From the IMG/VR virus record IMGVR_UViG_3300047462_000747, positions 1 through 41,286 of that record: DNA of 41,286 nucleotides. One strand, 5' to 3'. Both the position numbers and the translations under genes were made by a program. Below, piece after piece: positions 16,751-24,421 of the stretch (positions are counted from its first letter, which is position 1; the number at the start of each line of letters is the position of its first letter). Below the pieces are notes generated by a model that did not search any database, had not been told where the DNA came from, and worked only from the letters and a program-made list of their open reading frames with translations. The DNA is from a virus.

Positions 16751-17302
16751 CGGATTCTCCTGTGTAGATAGTTGGGTTGGTGTTGTTGCGAAATGCGCTG
16801 ACGCAGCGGCCAGCAGCACGGCATCCATGCCATCGATGGCGGGATTGTTGGTAATGGCCGCCATGAACAAAGCGGTAACTGCGCCGCTCTTGTCGTAGCC
16901 GATCACTGGTGAGATATAGCGGTATTCGTGCGCCGCAATCATTGACTTGGCCCGATCTGTCCATTGCACATCGGTCGCAAACAGGCCGACGCCTTCGCGC
17001 CACTCCAATTTGCTGAACCAGCCCGCAGCAGGTGCTGGCTGGCCATTCTGACGCGCCAGCATGGTCTGGTGTTCGTAGTCGATGACGTAAGGCGTCACGC
17101 GGGCCGCTGCGTTGGCAATCAATGTTTGAGCCAGGGCCGCATCGATGTGCCAGGCCGGTGCATCGTTTGGACGTCCGTCGCGTGCGCTGAAGGTTCCAGC
17201 AGGCAGCAATTGCAGTTCGCTGCTTGCGGTCAGCGCCATCGAGCAAGCGGCGACTGCCAACAAGCTGGCTGCGGTGATTTGATGTGGTGTTGGTTTCGAC
17301 AT
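16178..17302 (-). CDS. Mu gpI-like prohead protease with C-terminal scaffold
   Basis: The protein has 374 aa. The N-terminal half (LQLLPAGTFSARDGRP at about 31-46, YVIDYEHQTMLA at about 72-83, then EYRYISPVIGYDKSGAVTAL) is the protease-type domain of Mu I proteins. The C-terminal half is helical and Ala/Gln/Asn-rich, as in scaffolds. A second start at 16750 yields the scaffold alone. In Mu the protease matures the head and removes the scaffold. The gene is directly downstream of the inverted cargo block rather than next to G, so its late transcription must pass through about 3.6 kb of antisense cargo or come from a local promoter. No strong ribosome-binding site is seen before the first ATG. 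Confidence 0.88.
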   Translation of the reverse strand: MSKPTPHQITAASLLAVAACSMALTASSELQLLPAGTFSARDGRPNDAPAWHIDAALAQTLIANAAARVTPYVIDYEHQTMLARQNGQPAPAAGWFSKLEWREGVGLFATDVQWTDRAKSMIAAHEYRYISPVIGYDKSGAVTALFMAAITNNPAIDGMDAVLLAAASAHFATTPTQLSTQENPMDLNLREQLRILLNLPATATDADMQSQLASLTAVVKQGQDSSAAASTDLIGLISTQRATIASLSATTPDPTQYVPIAVMRDLQGRYSALSAEVNTSRVDAIVKGALEAGKLLPAQEAWAREYGAKDLAALTSFLKNAPPIALLNGMQTGGKQPDGGNGNAALTASQKEMCAALGVTQEDFQKTLNAERTA

Positions 17303-17515
17303 GCCGCCATCTTCGCCTTTGGCGAAAATGGGGGGATCGCGATAGGTTTCAGTGGGTTAAAGCATTCCCGCCATCGTGGGAAAGCCTTGAAATGCGGGGA
17401 TTTGCCTACCTGTCAAAATTGACAGGTAGTCAAGTTTTTACTTGCAGTTCTGCTTTCGTAAACGATACCATCCTCGCCGCAATTACTATTTACAAATTAC
17501 TAACTAGACAATCAA
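17303..17515. other. Divergent intergenic region between protease and toxin genes
   Basis: About 210 bp separate two genes transcribed apart. It has a short hairpin (TTCGCC-TTT-GGCGAA) just upstream of the protease start and a perfect 24-bp palindrome at 17406-17429. A weak promoter reading toward the toxin (TTGCAG near 17443, GATACC near 17465) is possible but not convincing. No gene is seen. Confidence 0.5.
17406..17429. promoter_or_regulatory. Perfect 24-bp palindrome
   Basis: Arms CTACCTGTCAA and TTGACAGGTAG are exact reverse complements around a central AA. It lies between two divergent transcription units and is followed on the plus strand by TCAAGTTTTT. It could be an operator for a dimeric regulator or a bidirectional terminator marking the edge of the cargo. 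Confidence 0.6.
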
Positions 17516-18850
17516 ATGGGTGACAGTTCGTATTGGGATGCCGCAATAAGGCGATTGAAAGACATAGAGAAGAAATGGTTGGAGCGGCCTGCATATGGCG
17601 GCAGCATTCAGACTTCAACCTCTCGGCCAATGTTCGGTTCGGGCATCACCACATCATCCAGCGGATGGGGCAGCGGCATATGGCGGGCCGCAGAAGAAAC
17701 TGCATTGCATGCAAAGTTTCGCGTGGTGCATGTAACGGATGCAATCAATAGCAGTTTTCCTGCTGCCTTCGCCGAGATTGAAACAAGGCTCGGCGGCATC
17801 AAGATAGACACGATCAAAGATGTTTTGCGCAGCATGCTAAAAGATGTTGCGCTGATCCTGGGCGGTTCTACCGTTCTCGGCTCAGGTGTTGGTGCTGCGG
17901 TAGGCTCGCTTGCCTTCGGCGTCGGTGCCGTTCCCGGTGCGGCAATCGGAGCCACCGCTGGCTTTGAGATGGGTAATCTGATTCTCACGTTTACCGGCTT
18001 GAAGTCGATTGCTACCTTTATGGCCGGTGCCGTACCTGCTGCTATCCGATGCTATGGAGATGGTTTTCGCGAAGCCTGGGGCGAACCTGACGGCAAAGCG
18101 ACGTGGGCGCATATTGCGTACAAGGATTTTGCGAAAGGTCACGTATTGTTTGTCATGGCGATCCTGATGGGAATCGTCGGCTATCTAACACGCGGCAAGG
18201 GTAATTTTCCGATTCTCATGGGTGAGATTCGCGCCAGCGCGAAATTAGGGCCAAAATTTGCGGATTGGATTGAGTTGAACCAAGGTTCGCTAATGAGGAA
18301 TCCGGCCTTGCAGCAAGGCATGCGAATGAGCGCAGGCGCAGCGAGTGACGAAGCACCTGCGGTGGCTCCGCAAATACAAGGGCCAATACGTGGGCAACAG
18401 TTGCCCAACGCAATCGATCCAGACGCGCCTATCTCCGCTGCTCCCGCCACTCCTGCGGAAACGCTGGCGAAAGTGAATAAAGGGAGGGCACCATTTTCTG
18501 AGTTGAACGCTGCGGTTGCGGAGGCACAGGGTTACAAGTATGCGACCGAGACACTAGGACAAGATGCGATATCAGGGCCAGGGAAGGCGTCTGTACAAGG
18601 CCCAGACTTCCTTACATTAGGGAAAACCAGGGATGGCTTACCCGCAATCAATGTATGGGATGCAAAATACCGTGGGCCGAACAATCCGTACTACCCGAAT
18701 AGCATCCCTCAGAACCAATTGGATAGTTGGTTGCCAGATATAACCGATGCAGTCAATAATATGGCTCCTGGTGAAGCTAAAGATGCAGCACTCGATGCCC
18801 TGCAAAATGGGCGTATTCAAGGACAGATTTTCAAATGGCCCCCGCAATGA
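17516..18850 (+). CDS. Polymorphic toxin-like effector with PD-(D/E)XK nuclease-like C-terminus
   Basis: The protein has 444 aa. Residues 1-60 are Trp/Gly/Ser-rich (SGWGSGIWRAAEETA). Residues 105-175 are a glycine-zipper-like hydrophobic region (GSGVGAAVGSLAFGVGAVPG), with a second hydrophobic segment at about 208-226. This N-terminal layout is that of DUF6861-type domains on type VI secretion-linked toxins. After a Pro/Ala linker (about 285-325), the C-terminal domain has GPDFLTL (D364) and VWDAKYR (D382-x-K384), the signature of PD-(D/E)XK nucleases. DNA or RNA cleavage after delivery to a rival cell is the inferred role. It is on the strand opposite to the late phage operon, so it is cargo rather than a virion gene. 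No strong ribosome-binding site precedes the ATG. Confidence 0.75.
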   Translation: MGDSSYWDAAIRRLKDIEKKWLERPAYGGSIQTSTSRPMFGSGITTSSSGWGSGIWRAAEETALHAKFRVVHVTDAINSSFPAAFAEIETRLGGIKIDTIKDVLRSMLKDVALILGGSTVLGSGVGAAVGSLAFGVGAVPGAAIGATAGFEMGNLILTFTGLKSIATFMAGAVPAAIRCYGDGFREAWGEPDGKATWAHIAYKDFAKGHVLFVMAILMGIVGYLTRGKGNFPILMGEIRASAKLGPKFADWIELNQGSLMRNPALQQGMRMSAGAASDEAPAVAPQIQGPIRGQQLPNAIDPDAPISAAPATPAETLAKVNKGRAPFSELNAAVAEAQGYKYATETLGQDAISGPGKASVQGPDFLTLGKTRDGLPAINVWDAKYRGPNNPYYPNSIPQNQLDSWLPDITDAVNNMAPGEAKDAALDALQNGRIQGQIFKWPPQ

Positions 18851-19368
18851 ATAAGATAGACCCAACCAAATTGCAAGAAGCTATGTCGTACAAGAAGGGA
18901 ACGCCGATAGCATCAATCGTTTCGGACTCGACACCAGAAGCGTTTGTTCTTAAAGGAATGTACCGCTTTGCGCCTGGCATTTACATGACATTTTCCGAGT
19001 ATATGCCGAACTCGTTCAAGCGCAATCCTGAAGGTCTAAATCTAGCATCCTTACTATTGGCCCCAGATGATAGCGCTGTAATGCGCGTAACTAAGATGGA
19101 TATAGAGCATGATGCTAACGCTCTGCTTGAAGTACCGACTGCGGCGCTACCAAGCGGGGCTGCTGCAACATATGGGGAAATTCTGAAGGGGCTTAAGCGT
19201 GAAAATGGAAAGGGAAGCCTAGAGTCGGCGGAATATCGTCTTGGTTCGGATGGTCTATTCGTTCATCGCACAATTCAAACAGGATTAGTCGATTACTTCT
19301 TCCGTGGTCGAGCGGAGAATGACAACGAGGCACCATACGCTATTTGCTACAAATACGAGCGTCCATGA
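18847..19368 (+). CDS. Candidate immunity protein for the adjacent toxin
   Basis: This 173-aa cytosolic-type protein has no signal peptide. The ATG at 18847 overlaps the toxin stop (ATGA), so the two are translated together, the usual arrangement of effector and immunity genes. It has no motif I recognise; the middle holds YRFAPGIYMTFSEYMPNSFK and the end holds FFRGRAENDNEAPYAICYKY. Acidic clusters (DIEHDANALLE, ENDNEAP) would suit binding to a basic nuclease domain. The immunity role is inferred from the overlap and order only. An in-frame ATG 12 bp upstream is possible. Confidence 0.65.
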   Translation: MNKIDPTKLQEAMSYKKGTPIASIVSDSTPEAFVLKGMYRFAPGIYMTFSEYMPNSFKRNPEGLNLASLLLAPDDSAVMRVTKMDIEHDANALLEVPTAALPSGAAATYGEILKGLKRENGKGSLESAEYRLGSDGLFVHRTIQTGLVDYFFRGRAENDNEAPYAICYKYERP

Positions 19369-19593
19369 ACCATTTCAAGACCTGCGCAGCGTCCAGAGCG
19401 GGCGTGACAATTCGTGATACAAACGGCGTTACCTATCCACACCCGAATTTAAGGCGTTAAACAAGCGTTAATAGCTCGCAATGCGGTTTGGATGGGGAAA
19501 GTGCCAGCCGCACATTTTTATCGTGTTTGCGCTCGTTTAATCCATTCTTGAAACCGCCGACCCAAAGCGGTCGGATTTTCGACACAAGAGATT
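19369..19593 (+). other. Intergenic stretch after the toxin/immunity pair
   Basis: No gene is seen. It contains a 12-base word TGCCAGCCGCAC (19502-19513) identical to the 3' end of the tRNA-Arg fragment at 93-104, and a hairpin with a T tract near its end. A CGTTAAA heptamer is at 19455. Confidence 0.45.
19557..19579 (+). terminator. Rho-independent terminator candidate
   Basis: CCGACC (19557-19562) pairs with GGTCGG (19569-19574) around CAAAGC and is followed by ATTTTC. It would end transcription from the toxin and immunity genes. Confidence 0.55.
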
Positions 19594-19890
19594 ATGCCAA
19601 GAGCGACCGCCGTTAAAAAAATCAAGGGAATATTGGAGCCTGCCGAACTTCAAGAACTTTTGAGGACGATGTATCCAAGATTCCCATCAAAGGTAACTCG
19701 CGTCGTTGTTCCAACAGTGGATGCACCATCAAGCGAGTATGCCCCTGCAATGGCAATGTATAAGCAGGCGTTCAAAAAGAACGAAAGTCTGCACCACAGT
19801 TATTTGAAATGGTTCGGCCTGCACTGGTCGATGGGGGTTAATGCCGGTAAAATGTTTTCGGACTATCGCTACGAAGCCCATATCGCGTAG
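19594..19890 (+). CDS. Hypothetical cargo protein
   Basis: This 98-aa protein is not recognised. It begins with a basic helix (MPRATAVKKIKGILEPAELQ), has a middle VTRVVVPTVDAPSSEYAPAM, and an aromatic C-terminal part (HHSYLKWFGLHWSMG). No membrane segment or Cys pairs are present. AGAG lies just before the ATG. It follows the toxin pair on the same strand but beyond a terminator-like hairpin, so it is probably a separate unit. A defence or regulatory role is possible but nothing in the sequence shows it. Confidence 0.5.
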   Translation: MPRATAVKKIKGILEPAELQELLRTMYPRFPSKVTRVVVPTVDAPSSEYAPAMAMYKQAFKKNESLHHSYLKWFGLHWSMGVNAGKMFSDYRYEAHIA

Positions 19891-20022
19891 GGGTTGAAAT
19901 ATCACTCCACGGGAAACCGGGCAGACTTCTATCTGGTCTATCGTCGCAAGACGGCTGACCAACCCTTTTAAACTTGATAAAATTTGGTATCAGTTTGTTA
20001 AATATCAAAGGATTCTGAGAAT

Positions 20023-20229
20023 ATGGCAAACAAAGAAATTCAGGAGTTGCTCGATAGAGTTGCCGATGGATGCGGTTACGGTGATCCAGAAGCACGGCTC
20101 AATGATGACCGAAAGCTTCAGGTTTTCATTGCGCGAGAGCAAATCAAAACAGGAACCAGACAAAATTGGTTAACTTTTGTCTTGGTTGTTGTGGGAATTC
20201 TTCAGGCTGCCGCAACTTGGTATAGATAG
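20023..20229 (+). CDS. Small single-span membrane protein
   Basis: The protein is 68 aa. Residues 1-46 are polar and charged (EIQELLDRVADGCGYGDPEA); residues 48-66 (NWLTFVLVVVGILQAAATW) form a C-terminal membrane helix ending in YR. AAGGA lies about 10 nt before the ATG. A possible promoter, TTGATA with 18 bp to TTAAAT, lies upstream around 19974-20003. The topology resembles small phage-encoded membrane effectors, but I do not recognise the family. A 13-bp hairpin follows about 80 bp after the stop. Confidence 0.55.
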   Translation: MANKEIQELLDRVADGCGYGDPEARLNDDRKLQVFIAREQIKTGTRQNWLTFVLVVVGILQAAATWYR

Positions 20230-20311
20230 TGATTTAACATTGCGTTTGGGGGAAATGCGTCGCAAATGGCGCATCCATCACCTTTACGCCGATATCATCG
20301 AATGGATATTT

Positions 20312-20344
20312 CCCTTGTGGGAGCGAGTTATGCTCCCACAAGGG
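20312..20344 (+). terminator. Strong 13-bp hairpin
   Basis: CCCTTGTGGGAGC (20312-20324) and GCTCCCACAAGGG (20332-20344) pair perfectly around GAGTTAT. No T tract follows immediately, so it may be a terminator for the small membrane gene or a remaining piece of intron structure. Confidence 0.5.
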
Positions 20345-20395
20345 GCGTACTTTGCTTACCACTTGGGAATTTTTTTCTCAAGGAGGAAAGCAGCA

Positions 20396-20616
20396 TGAGA
20401 GTACATACTTTAACAAGTGTGTATGTTGATCAAGGCGGGCTTTGTGCAGTGTGCCAATGCAAGATGACGAAGGCAACGGGCTGGCATGACCATCACATAG
20501 AATATCGTGTGCATGGAGGTTCGGACGCTCTTGGAAATCGCGTATTGCTACATCCTAATTGTCATGCCCAAGTGCATAGCAATGGTTTGAAAGTAATCAA
20601 GCCGGTTCCCTTATAG
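20396..20616 (+). pseudogene. HNH endonuclease remnant of a group II intron-encoded protein
   Basis: The 73 residues match the C-terminal HNH domain of group II intron reverse transcriptases: GGLCAVC then WHDHHIEYRVHGGSDALGNR and VLLHPNCHAQVHS, with the Cys pair, the HH pair and the final NCHxxVH. The reverse transcriptase and maturase domains are missing. An ATG at 20396 has AAGGAGG 8 nt upstream, so the fragment could still be translated as a free HNH protein. Domain V of the intron follows 53 bp after the stop, which confirms the origin. Confidence 0.82.
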
Positions 20617-20744
20617 GGGGCTTTGAAAATACGGGTTTCTTTTTTTTAGAAACATTGTTAAATAGGCTTGAGCCGTGTGCGGTGAAAGCCGCAAGCACGG
20701 TTCTCAGGGGGGAATGGGCCAGTAATGGCCTGTTCCTACCCTAC
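20617..20744 (+). ncRNA. Group II intron 3' end (domains V and VI)
   Basis: Bases 20670-20703 form a 34-nt domain V: it starts GAGCCGTGTGCGG with the AGC catalytic triad, has a GAAA tetraloop between GCGG and CCGC, and ends CACGGTTC. Domain VI follows as GGAATGGGCCA-GTAA-TGGCCTGTTCC. The sequence TACCCTAC marks the likely 3' splice boundary near 20744. Domains I-III and most of the reverse transcriptase gene are absent, so the intron is a 5'-truncated relic. Confidence 0.88.
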
Positions 20745-21040
20745 TATGCAGAGGGAAGCATTGTCGAGTGTGGCGATACCGATCCATCCAGTCTTGTCAT
20801 ACCCCTTGCGGCCAGGATGGCAAAACATGTCTTATGGCTGCCTCACCAACACAAGGATTTGCGTTCTAAATGGCCCGAATCCTCATTGCAATGTCAAGCG
20901 TTGTTAGTCGAGCGGCAAACTGGTATTTGCAAACCTGCGCGGCGAGCAAATCTGTATACGATGCGAACAATAGACCAAGGCGGATGCCTCCATTTCATCG
21001 GGGATCGCATTGCGACGATCCAATTCCAATCCGAAAAAGT
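20745..21040 (+). other. Region between intron relic and gene G; no intact gene recognised
   Basis: About 300 bp. Several frames are partly open but none has a clean start and a recognisable product. One frame ends FIGDRIATIQFQSEKV before TAA at 21042; another holds ANLRGEQICIRCEQ with a CxxC pair. The frames change in the middle, which would suit a decayed small zinc-finger gene, but this cannot be shown here. Confidence 0.4.
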
Positions 21041-21571
21041 CTAACCTTGAATATACCTGGTCAAACCTTCCACAATCCGACTTTCCTCATCCGGGTACAG
21101 CGCCCCCTCCGGCGTGATCGGCAAAAATGGTCGCGCCGCAATATCACCCCACAGATTCGGAAACTGCGCCTTGGTGCCGCCAAACTGTTGCATGGCCGCG
21201 TAGATCATGGTCGAGCCAAGCAGCAACGTCGTGCCGCCAGCAACCAAAGTGCTGAACTGTCGTTCAAGGTCGCCGCTTTCCCCTTGTAGTGGCCGCTTGC
21301 CCATTGCAAGCGCCTGGCCCTTCTTCGTTATCTTCCCGGTCTTATCAGAAAATCCTCCGCGCTTCTCAATATAGGCAATCAGCGTCGCCTGGGTATTCGG
21401 CAGCCAGGGCGTACCGTCCGGCCCTGTGCCGGACGCAAAGCGTTGCTTGGTACGATCCACGATGTCATCACCGAGCGCCATCAATACCGGCGACACATCG
21501 CCGATGCGCGCCCCAAGCGCGTTTAACGCTGCTGTAACCGCTGCGCTATTGACGTCGATGGCGTTACTCAT
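21041..21571 (-). CDS. Phage virion morphogenesis protein (Mu gpG-like)
   Basis: This 176-aa protein belongs to the phage virion morphogenesis family (Mu G/P2 S): ALGDDIVDRTKQRFASGTGP in the first third, then GTPWLPNTQ, and the C-terminal YAAMQQFGGTKAQFPNLWGD leading to ARPFLPITPEG. Such proteins act late in head or tail completion. It is coupled to F by a 4-bp overlap. In Mu the next gene is I; here the next 3.7 kb is the antisense cargo, so this is the upstream border of the insertion. The TAG stop is at 21041-21043. Confidence 0.9.
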   Translation of the reverse strand: MSNAIDVNSAAVTAALNALGARIGDVSPVLMALGDDIVDRTKQRFASGTGPDGTPWLPNTQATLIAYIEKRGGFSDKTGKITKKGQALAMGKRPLQGESGDLERQFSTLVAGGTTLLLGSTMIYAAMQQFGGTKAQFPNLWGDIAARPFLPITPEGALYPDEESRIVEGLTRYIQG

Positions 21572-22809
21572 TTCACCGCCTCATACAAGCCGTTTGCAAG
21601 CCCGCTTGCGATGGCGGCATTCAATAGCTTCAGTGCAGCCGATAAGAGATTCGGCCCGCTCTTGTCTTGCTCAGTTTGGCAATCGAGTTCCACCGCCAGC
21701 CTGGCCGCTTGCAGATCGGGGGAAACGTCAGGCGGCGCATCGACGTACACCAGTTTGCCATTGGCAGTGTTAAGCAATACCTGGCCGGGGTTCGCCAATA
21801 GCGACGGCAGGCTGGCCCATTCGTTCGCGCTCCAGGCGTTACTGGCAACCAGACTATCCGGCACGGCGATTGCCGCCGTCGCTGGCTCTATGTCAGTGTT
21901 CGCAGACAACCAATCCAGCGTGGCCGGATCGATGGCCCCGGCCACCGCCGAACGGCCATCTTTGACCGGATCGGCCAGCACTTCCTGGACGAATGTGTCA
22001 ATTGCTGCATTTGTCTCTGCGGCTAGAACGGGCTGCATGGCTTGGTACATCGCAGCGCCGACCGGCGCATTCAAGTTGATCAACTTATCGCCGATGAAGT
22101 CCGCAAGCGGGGTATCAGTATTCGCGCCTGGCGCATAGCCGAAGCCTTTATCGATTCCGACCGGCACACCTGTTTTCGGGTCGGTCTCGTTCCAGCCATC
22201 AGACGGCGCGGTGCGCCCCTCTGCCTGTGCGGAAGCGTATTCGTCGGCGTCGGCTGATGTGACGCGACAATGACACAGCCAACCGTTAGGCGGGTAATGC
22301 GTATCCCAAAAGTTGGCGTCATGCGGCAATACCAAACCGTTCCAGGCTAAATGCAATGGGCGCGGATGCGCAACACCGTCCGCATGCACATAGCGCCAAT
22401 ACGGGCGGATTGCCAGCATGGCCGGACTTTTCAGTTGCTGATATCGGCCCGCCGCGTAGCTGGTGGACATGTTGGTCTGATAGATGATGCGCGTGCGCCA
22501 GGCTTGACCGGCCTTGCTGCCCTCACCCGTCCAACCTGTCCAGCCGTTTTTCAAAACGATGGCGTTAAAATCCTTGCGGAATGCATCCAGGCCGGTGCCG
22601 TTCTGGATGGCGTTCTCAATTGCTCCATACAGGTCGCTGACCAGGTCGGCCTGGGCAGCGCCAGCGACAACAAAGGCCCGATCATGCGCCGCCTGCATGA
22701 TGTCATCCCAGCGGCTGCTGGGCAGCTTCAGCTTGTTCTGGAAAAATTCTAATTGCTCGGCAAACGGATTCGCAGCGTCCTTATTGCTGAAACCAATGTT
22801 AAGGGGCAT
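21568..22809 (-). CDS. Head morphogenesis protein (Mu gpF-like)
   Basis: This 413-aa protein is of the phage head morphogenesis/SPP1 gp7 family. It has the typical IIYQTNMSTSYAAGRYQQL segment, then YWRYVHADGVAHPRPLHLAW and YPPNGWLCHCRV, the His/Cys motif of Mu F. It is a minor head protein bound to the portal. The ATG at 22809 follows one base after the portal stop (TAG C ATG) and is preferred to a start 45 bp upstream inside the portal gene. A long C-terminal region (about 230-413) is less conserved and Ala/Leu-rich. Confidence 0.92.
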   Translation of the reverse strand: MPLNIGFSNKDAANPFAEQLEFFQNKLKLPSSRWDDIMQAAHDRAFVVAGAAQADLVSDLYGAIENAIQNGTGLDAFRKDFNAIVLKNGWTGWTGEGSKAGQAWRTRIIYQTNMSTSYAAGRYQQLKSPAMLAIRPYWRYVHADGVAHPRPLHLAWNGLVLPHDANFWDTHYPPNGWLCHCRVTSADADEYASAQAEGRTAPSDGWNETDPKTGVPVGIDKGFGYAPGANTDTPLADFIGDKLINLNAPVGAAMYQAMQPVLAAETNAAIDTFVQEVLADPVKDGRSAVAGAIDPATLDWLSANTDIEPATAAIAVPDSLVASNAWSANEWASLPSLLANPGQVLLNTANGKLVYVDAPPDVSPDLQAARLAVELDCQTEQDKSGPNLLSAALKLLNAAIASGLANGLYEAVK

Positions 22810-22810
22810 G

Positions 22811-24421
22811 CTATTGGCCGTCCTGCACGTCGGACATACCCTTGAGTTCTGCAAGGGCGAATGCTGCGGCCATCAGCTTGACCATCTTGTCTTGCGGCTG
22901 GCCGCCGTATTGGTTGACCAGGTTGGTTTGCAGTGCCGTTAAATCGTCGGCCTGGTCAACTAGGGCTTTAACGTCGTCCAGTACATTTGTCCAGATCGGC
23001 GCGGCAGTCGATGCCAATTGTGCCGTGATCTGCCCCGCTGGATCGTCGGCAATTGGCGTTGTCGTATTCAGCGCCTTGGCATTTGCTGGCAGCTTTGCAG
23101 ACATAGCCGATGCAGAGGGATCGCCCGCAGACTGGATCAGTTGTTGGCCTTGTTGCGTTGGAATGGTCAGCACCTTTTCATTATCCTGGGGCAGCGGTAT
23201 GCGCAATTTCTCTTGCGCCCACTCCAGCGGCACCTGGAATCCAACAGCGACCAGCTTCGGCAATGCATCGGCATATGCAGTCATGTCGTCAGGCTCGCCA
23301 TCATCCAGGACGAAGCGCGGGCAGCGTTGCATTCCTTCGACGCCACCACGATTTAACGCAAGCAGCGGATACACCAGGTCGCGGGTCAGCGTGGCACCAA
23401 GTTGGCGGGCATCGCTGCACATGATGTCGTGCCTGACTTCGTTATGCACTTTGCCCAAAGCCAGGCCACCGCTGCCCCGGTTACCGTCGTCGGCTGATAA
23501 CGTTTGCCCCAGGATGCCCTTGGAAAGCGCCTTTTCAGCCCATTCAATCATGGTCATGTGACCAGTCGCATTGCCGCCAGTCGTGACTGACTGAATTTCC
23601 ATTTGCATCTCGGCGGGCATGATTGCGCGGGCGTCATGCCCCAACGCAGCCACCGCACGCATCAGGCTCGCTTTTTCGTCCGCTGATGCACCAGCAAAGT
23701 ATTTACCGACGATGATCGGCAAGCCGTAGGTTTCCAGGAATTCGGCAAAGTCGCCGACCGCATAGGCTTTGTACAGGAAAGGCCAAACTAACGTGCGATA
23801 CAAGCCCATGCGCCCAAGGTATCCCGTTTTCGCCTTGCCCTGAGTATGCATGATCCAGCCGAACGGCAACAGCGAAATGCCGTCAATACTGGCATCGCGT
23901 AGCGTCAACTCAGTACGCAACATATTCATGCGGAACCATTCTTGTGGGCGCGGATGAAACGCGGGCAACAGCATGTTGTCTTCCTTACGCCATTCCAGTT
24001 CGACCGGCGCAAAGCCGTGGCCCACACCGTCCATCAGTGCAAGCAACAAATCTTCAATTGGGTCAACAGCGTCTTGCAACACCTCGCGCACCCAATCTGC
24101 ATTGGCTTTTTCGGCTGCACTTGGATTGCGTGGCGGGATGATGTCCCAGGCCAGGCCGACGATGGCATTTTTTCGTTTGTCCATCTCTGCGCGCAAATGG
24201 GCGTCGCGTTCTTCCATATCGGCAAATAGTCGGTGTTGCTCCAACAGGTTGCCATGATCTGCGGCCTGCAACGTGGTCGCCAGCCTGGCCGGTGTCAGGC
24301 CGCCCAGCATCGGGAATAGGTATTGATTTTGTAGTGCCGCGATTTTGGCCGTCTGCGGCTCTTGTAATACGGCCTGGTCTATCGGCTGGCCGAATTGGTC
24401 AAGGATTTTACTCGGTGTCAC
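22811..24421 (-). CDS. Portal protein (Mu gp29-like, DUF935)
   Basis: This 536-aa protein has the family landmarks: ERDAHLRAEMDKRKNAIVGL at about 71-90, FAPVELEW, the KAYAVGDFAEFLETYGLPII block, and EVRHDIMCSDARQLGATLTR. It forms the dodecameric portal through which DNA enters and leaves the capsid. It starts at GTG 24421, overlapping the terminase stop, with AGGAG about 7 nt upstream. The C-terminal 120 residues are Ala/Thr/Gln-rich and end near the F start. Confidence 0.93.
   Translation of the reverse strand: MTPSKILDQFGQPIDQAVLQEPQTAKIAALQNQYLFPMLGGLTPARLATTLQAADHGNLLEQHRLFADMEERDAHLRAEMDKRKNAIVGLAWDIIPPRNPSAAEKANADWVREVLQDAVDPIEDLLLALMDGVGHGFAPVELEWRKEDNMLLPAFHPRPQEWFRMNMLRTELTLRDASIDGISLLPFGWIMHTQGKAKTGYLGRMGLYRTLVWPFLYKAYAVGDFAEFLETYGLPIIVGKYFAGASADEKASLMRAVAALGHDARAIMPAEMQMEIQSVTTGGNATGHMTMIEWAEKALSKGILGQTLSADDGNRGSGGLALGKVHNEVRHDIMCSDARQLGATLTRDLVYPLLALNRGGVEGMQRCPRFVLDDGEPDDMTAYADALPKLVAVGFQVPLEWAQEKLRIPLPQDNEKVLTIPTQQGQQLIQSAGDPSASAMSAKLPANAKALNTTTPIADDPAGQITAQLASTAAPIWTNVLDDVKALVDQADDLTALQTNLVNQYGGQPQDKMVKLMAAAFALAELKGMSDVQDGQ

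Noticed and set aside
20870-21289. Plus-strand frame extending into gene G, and nearby frames with a CxxC pair
   Set aside because: It considered as a Com-like zinc-finger gene, but no frame keeps the full motif without shifts, and the end overlaps the well-supported G gene.
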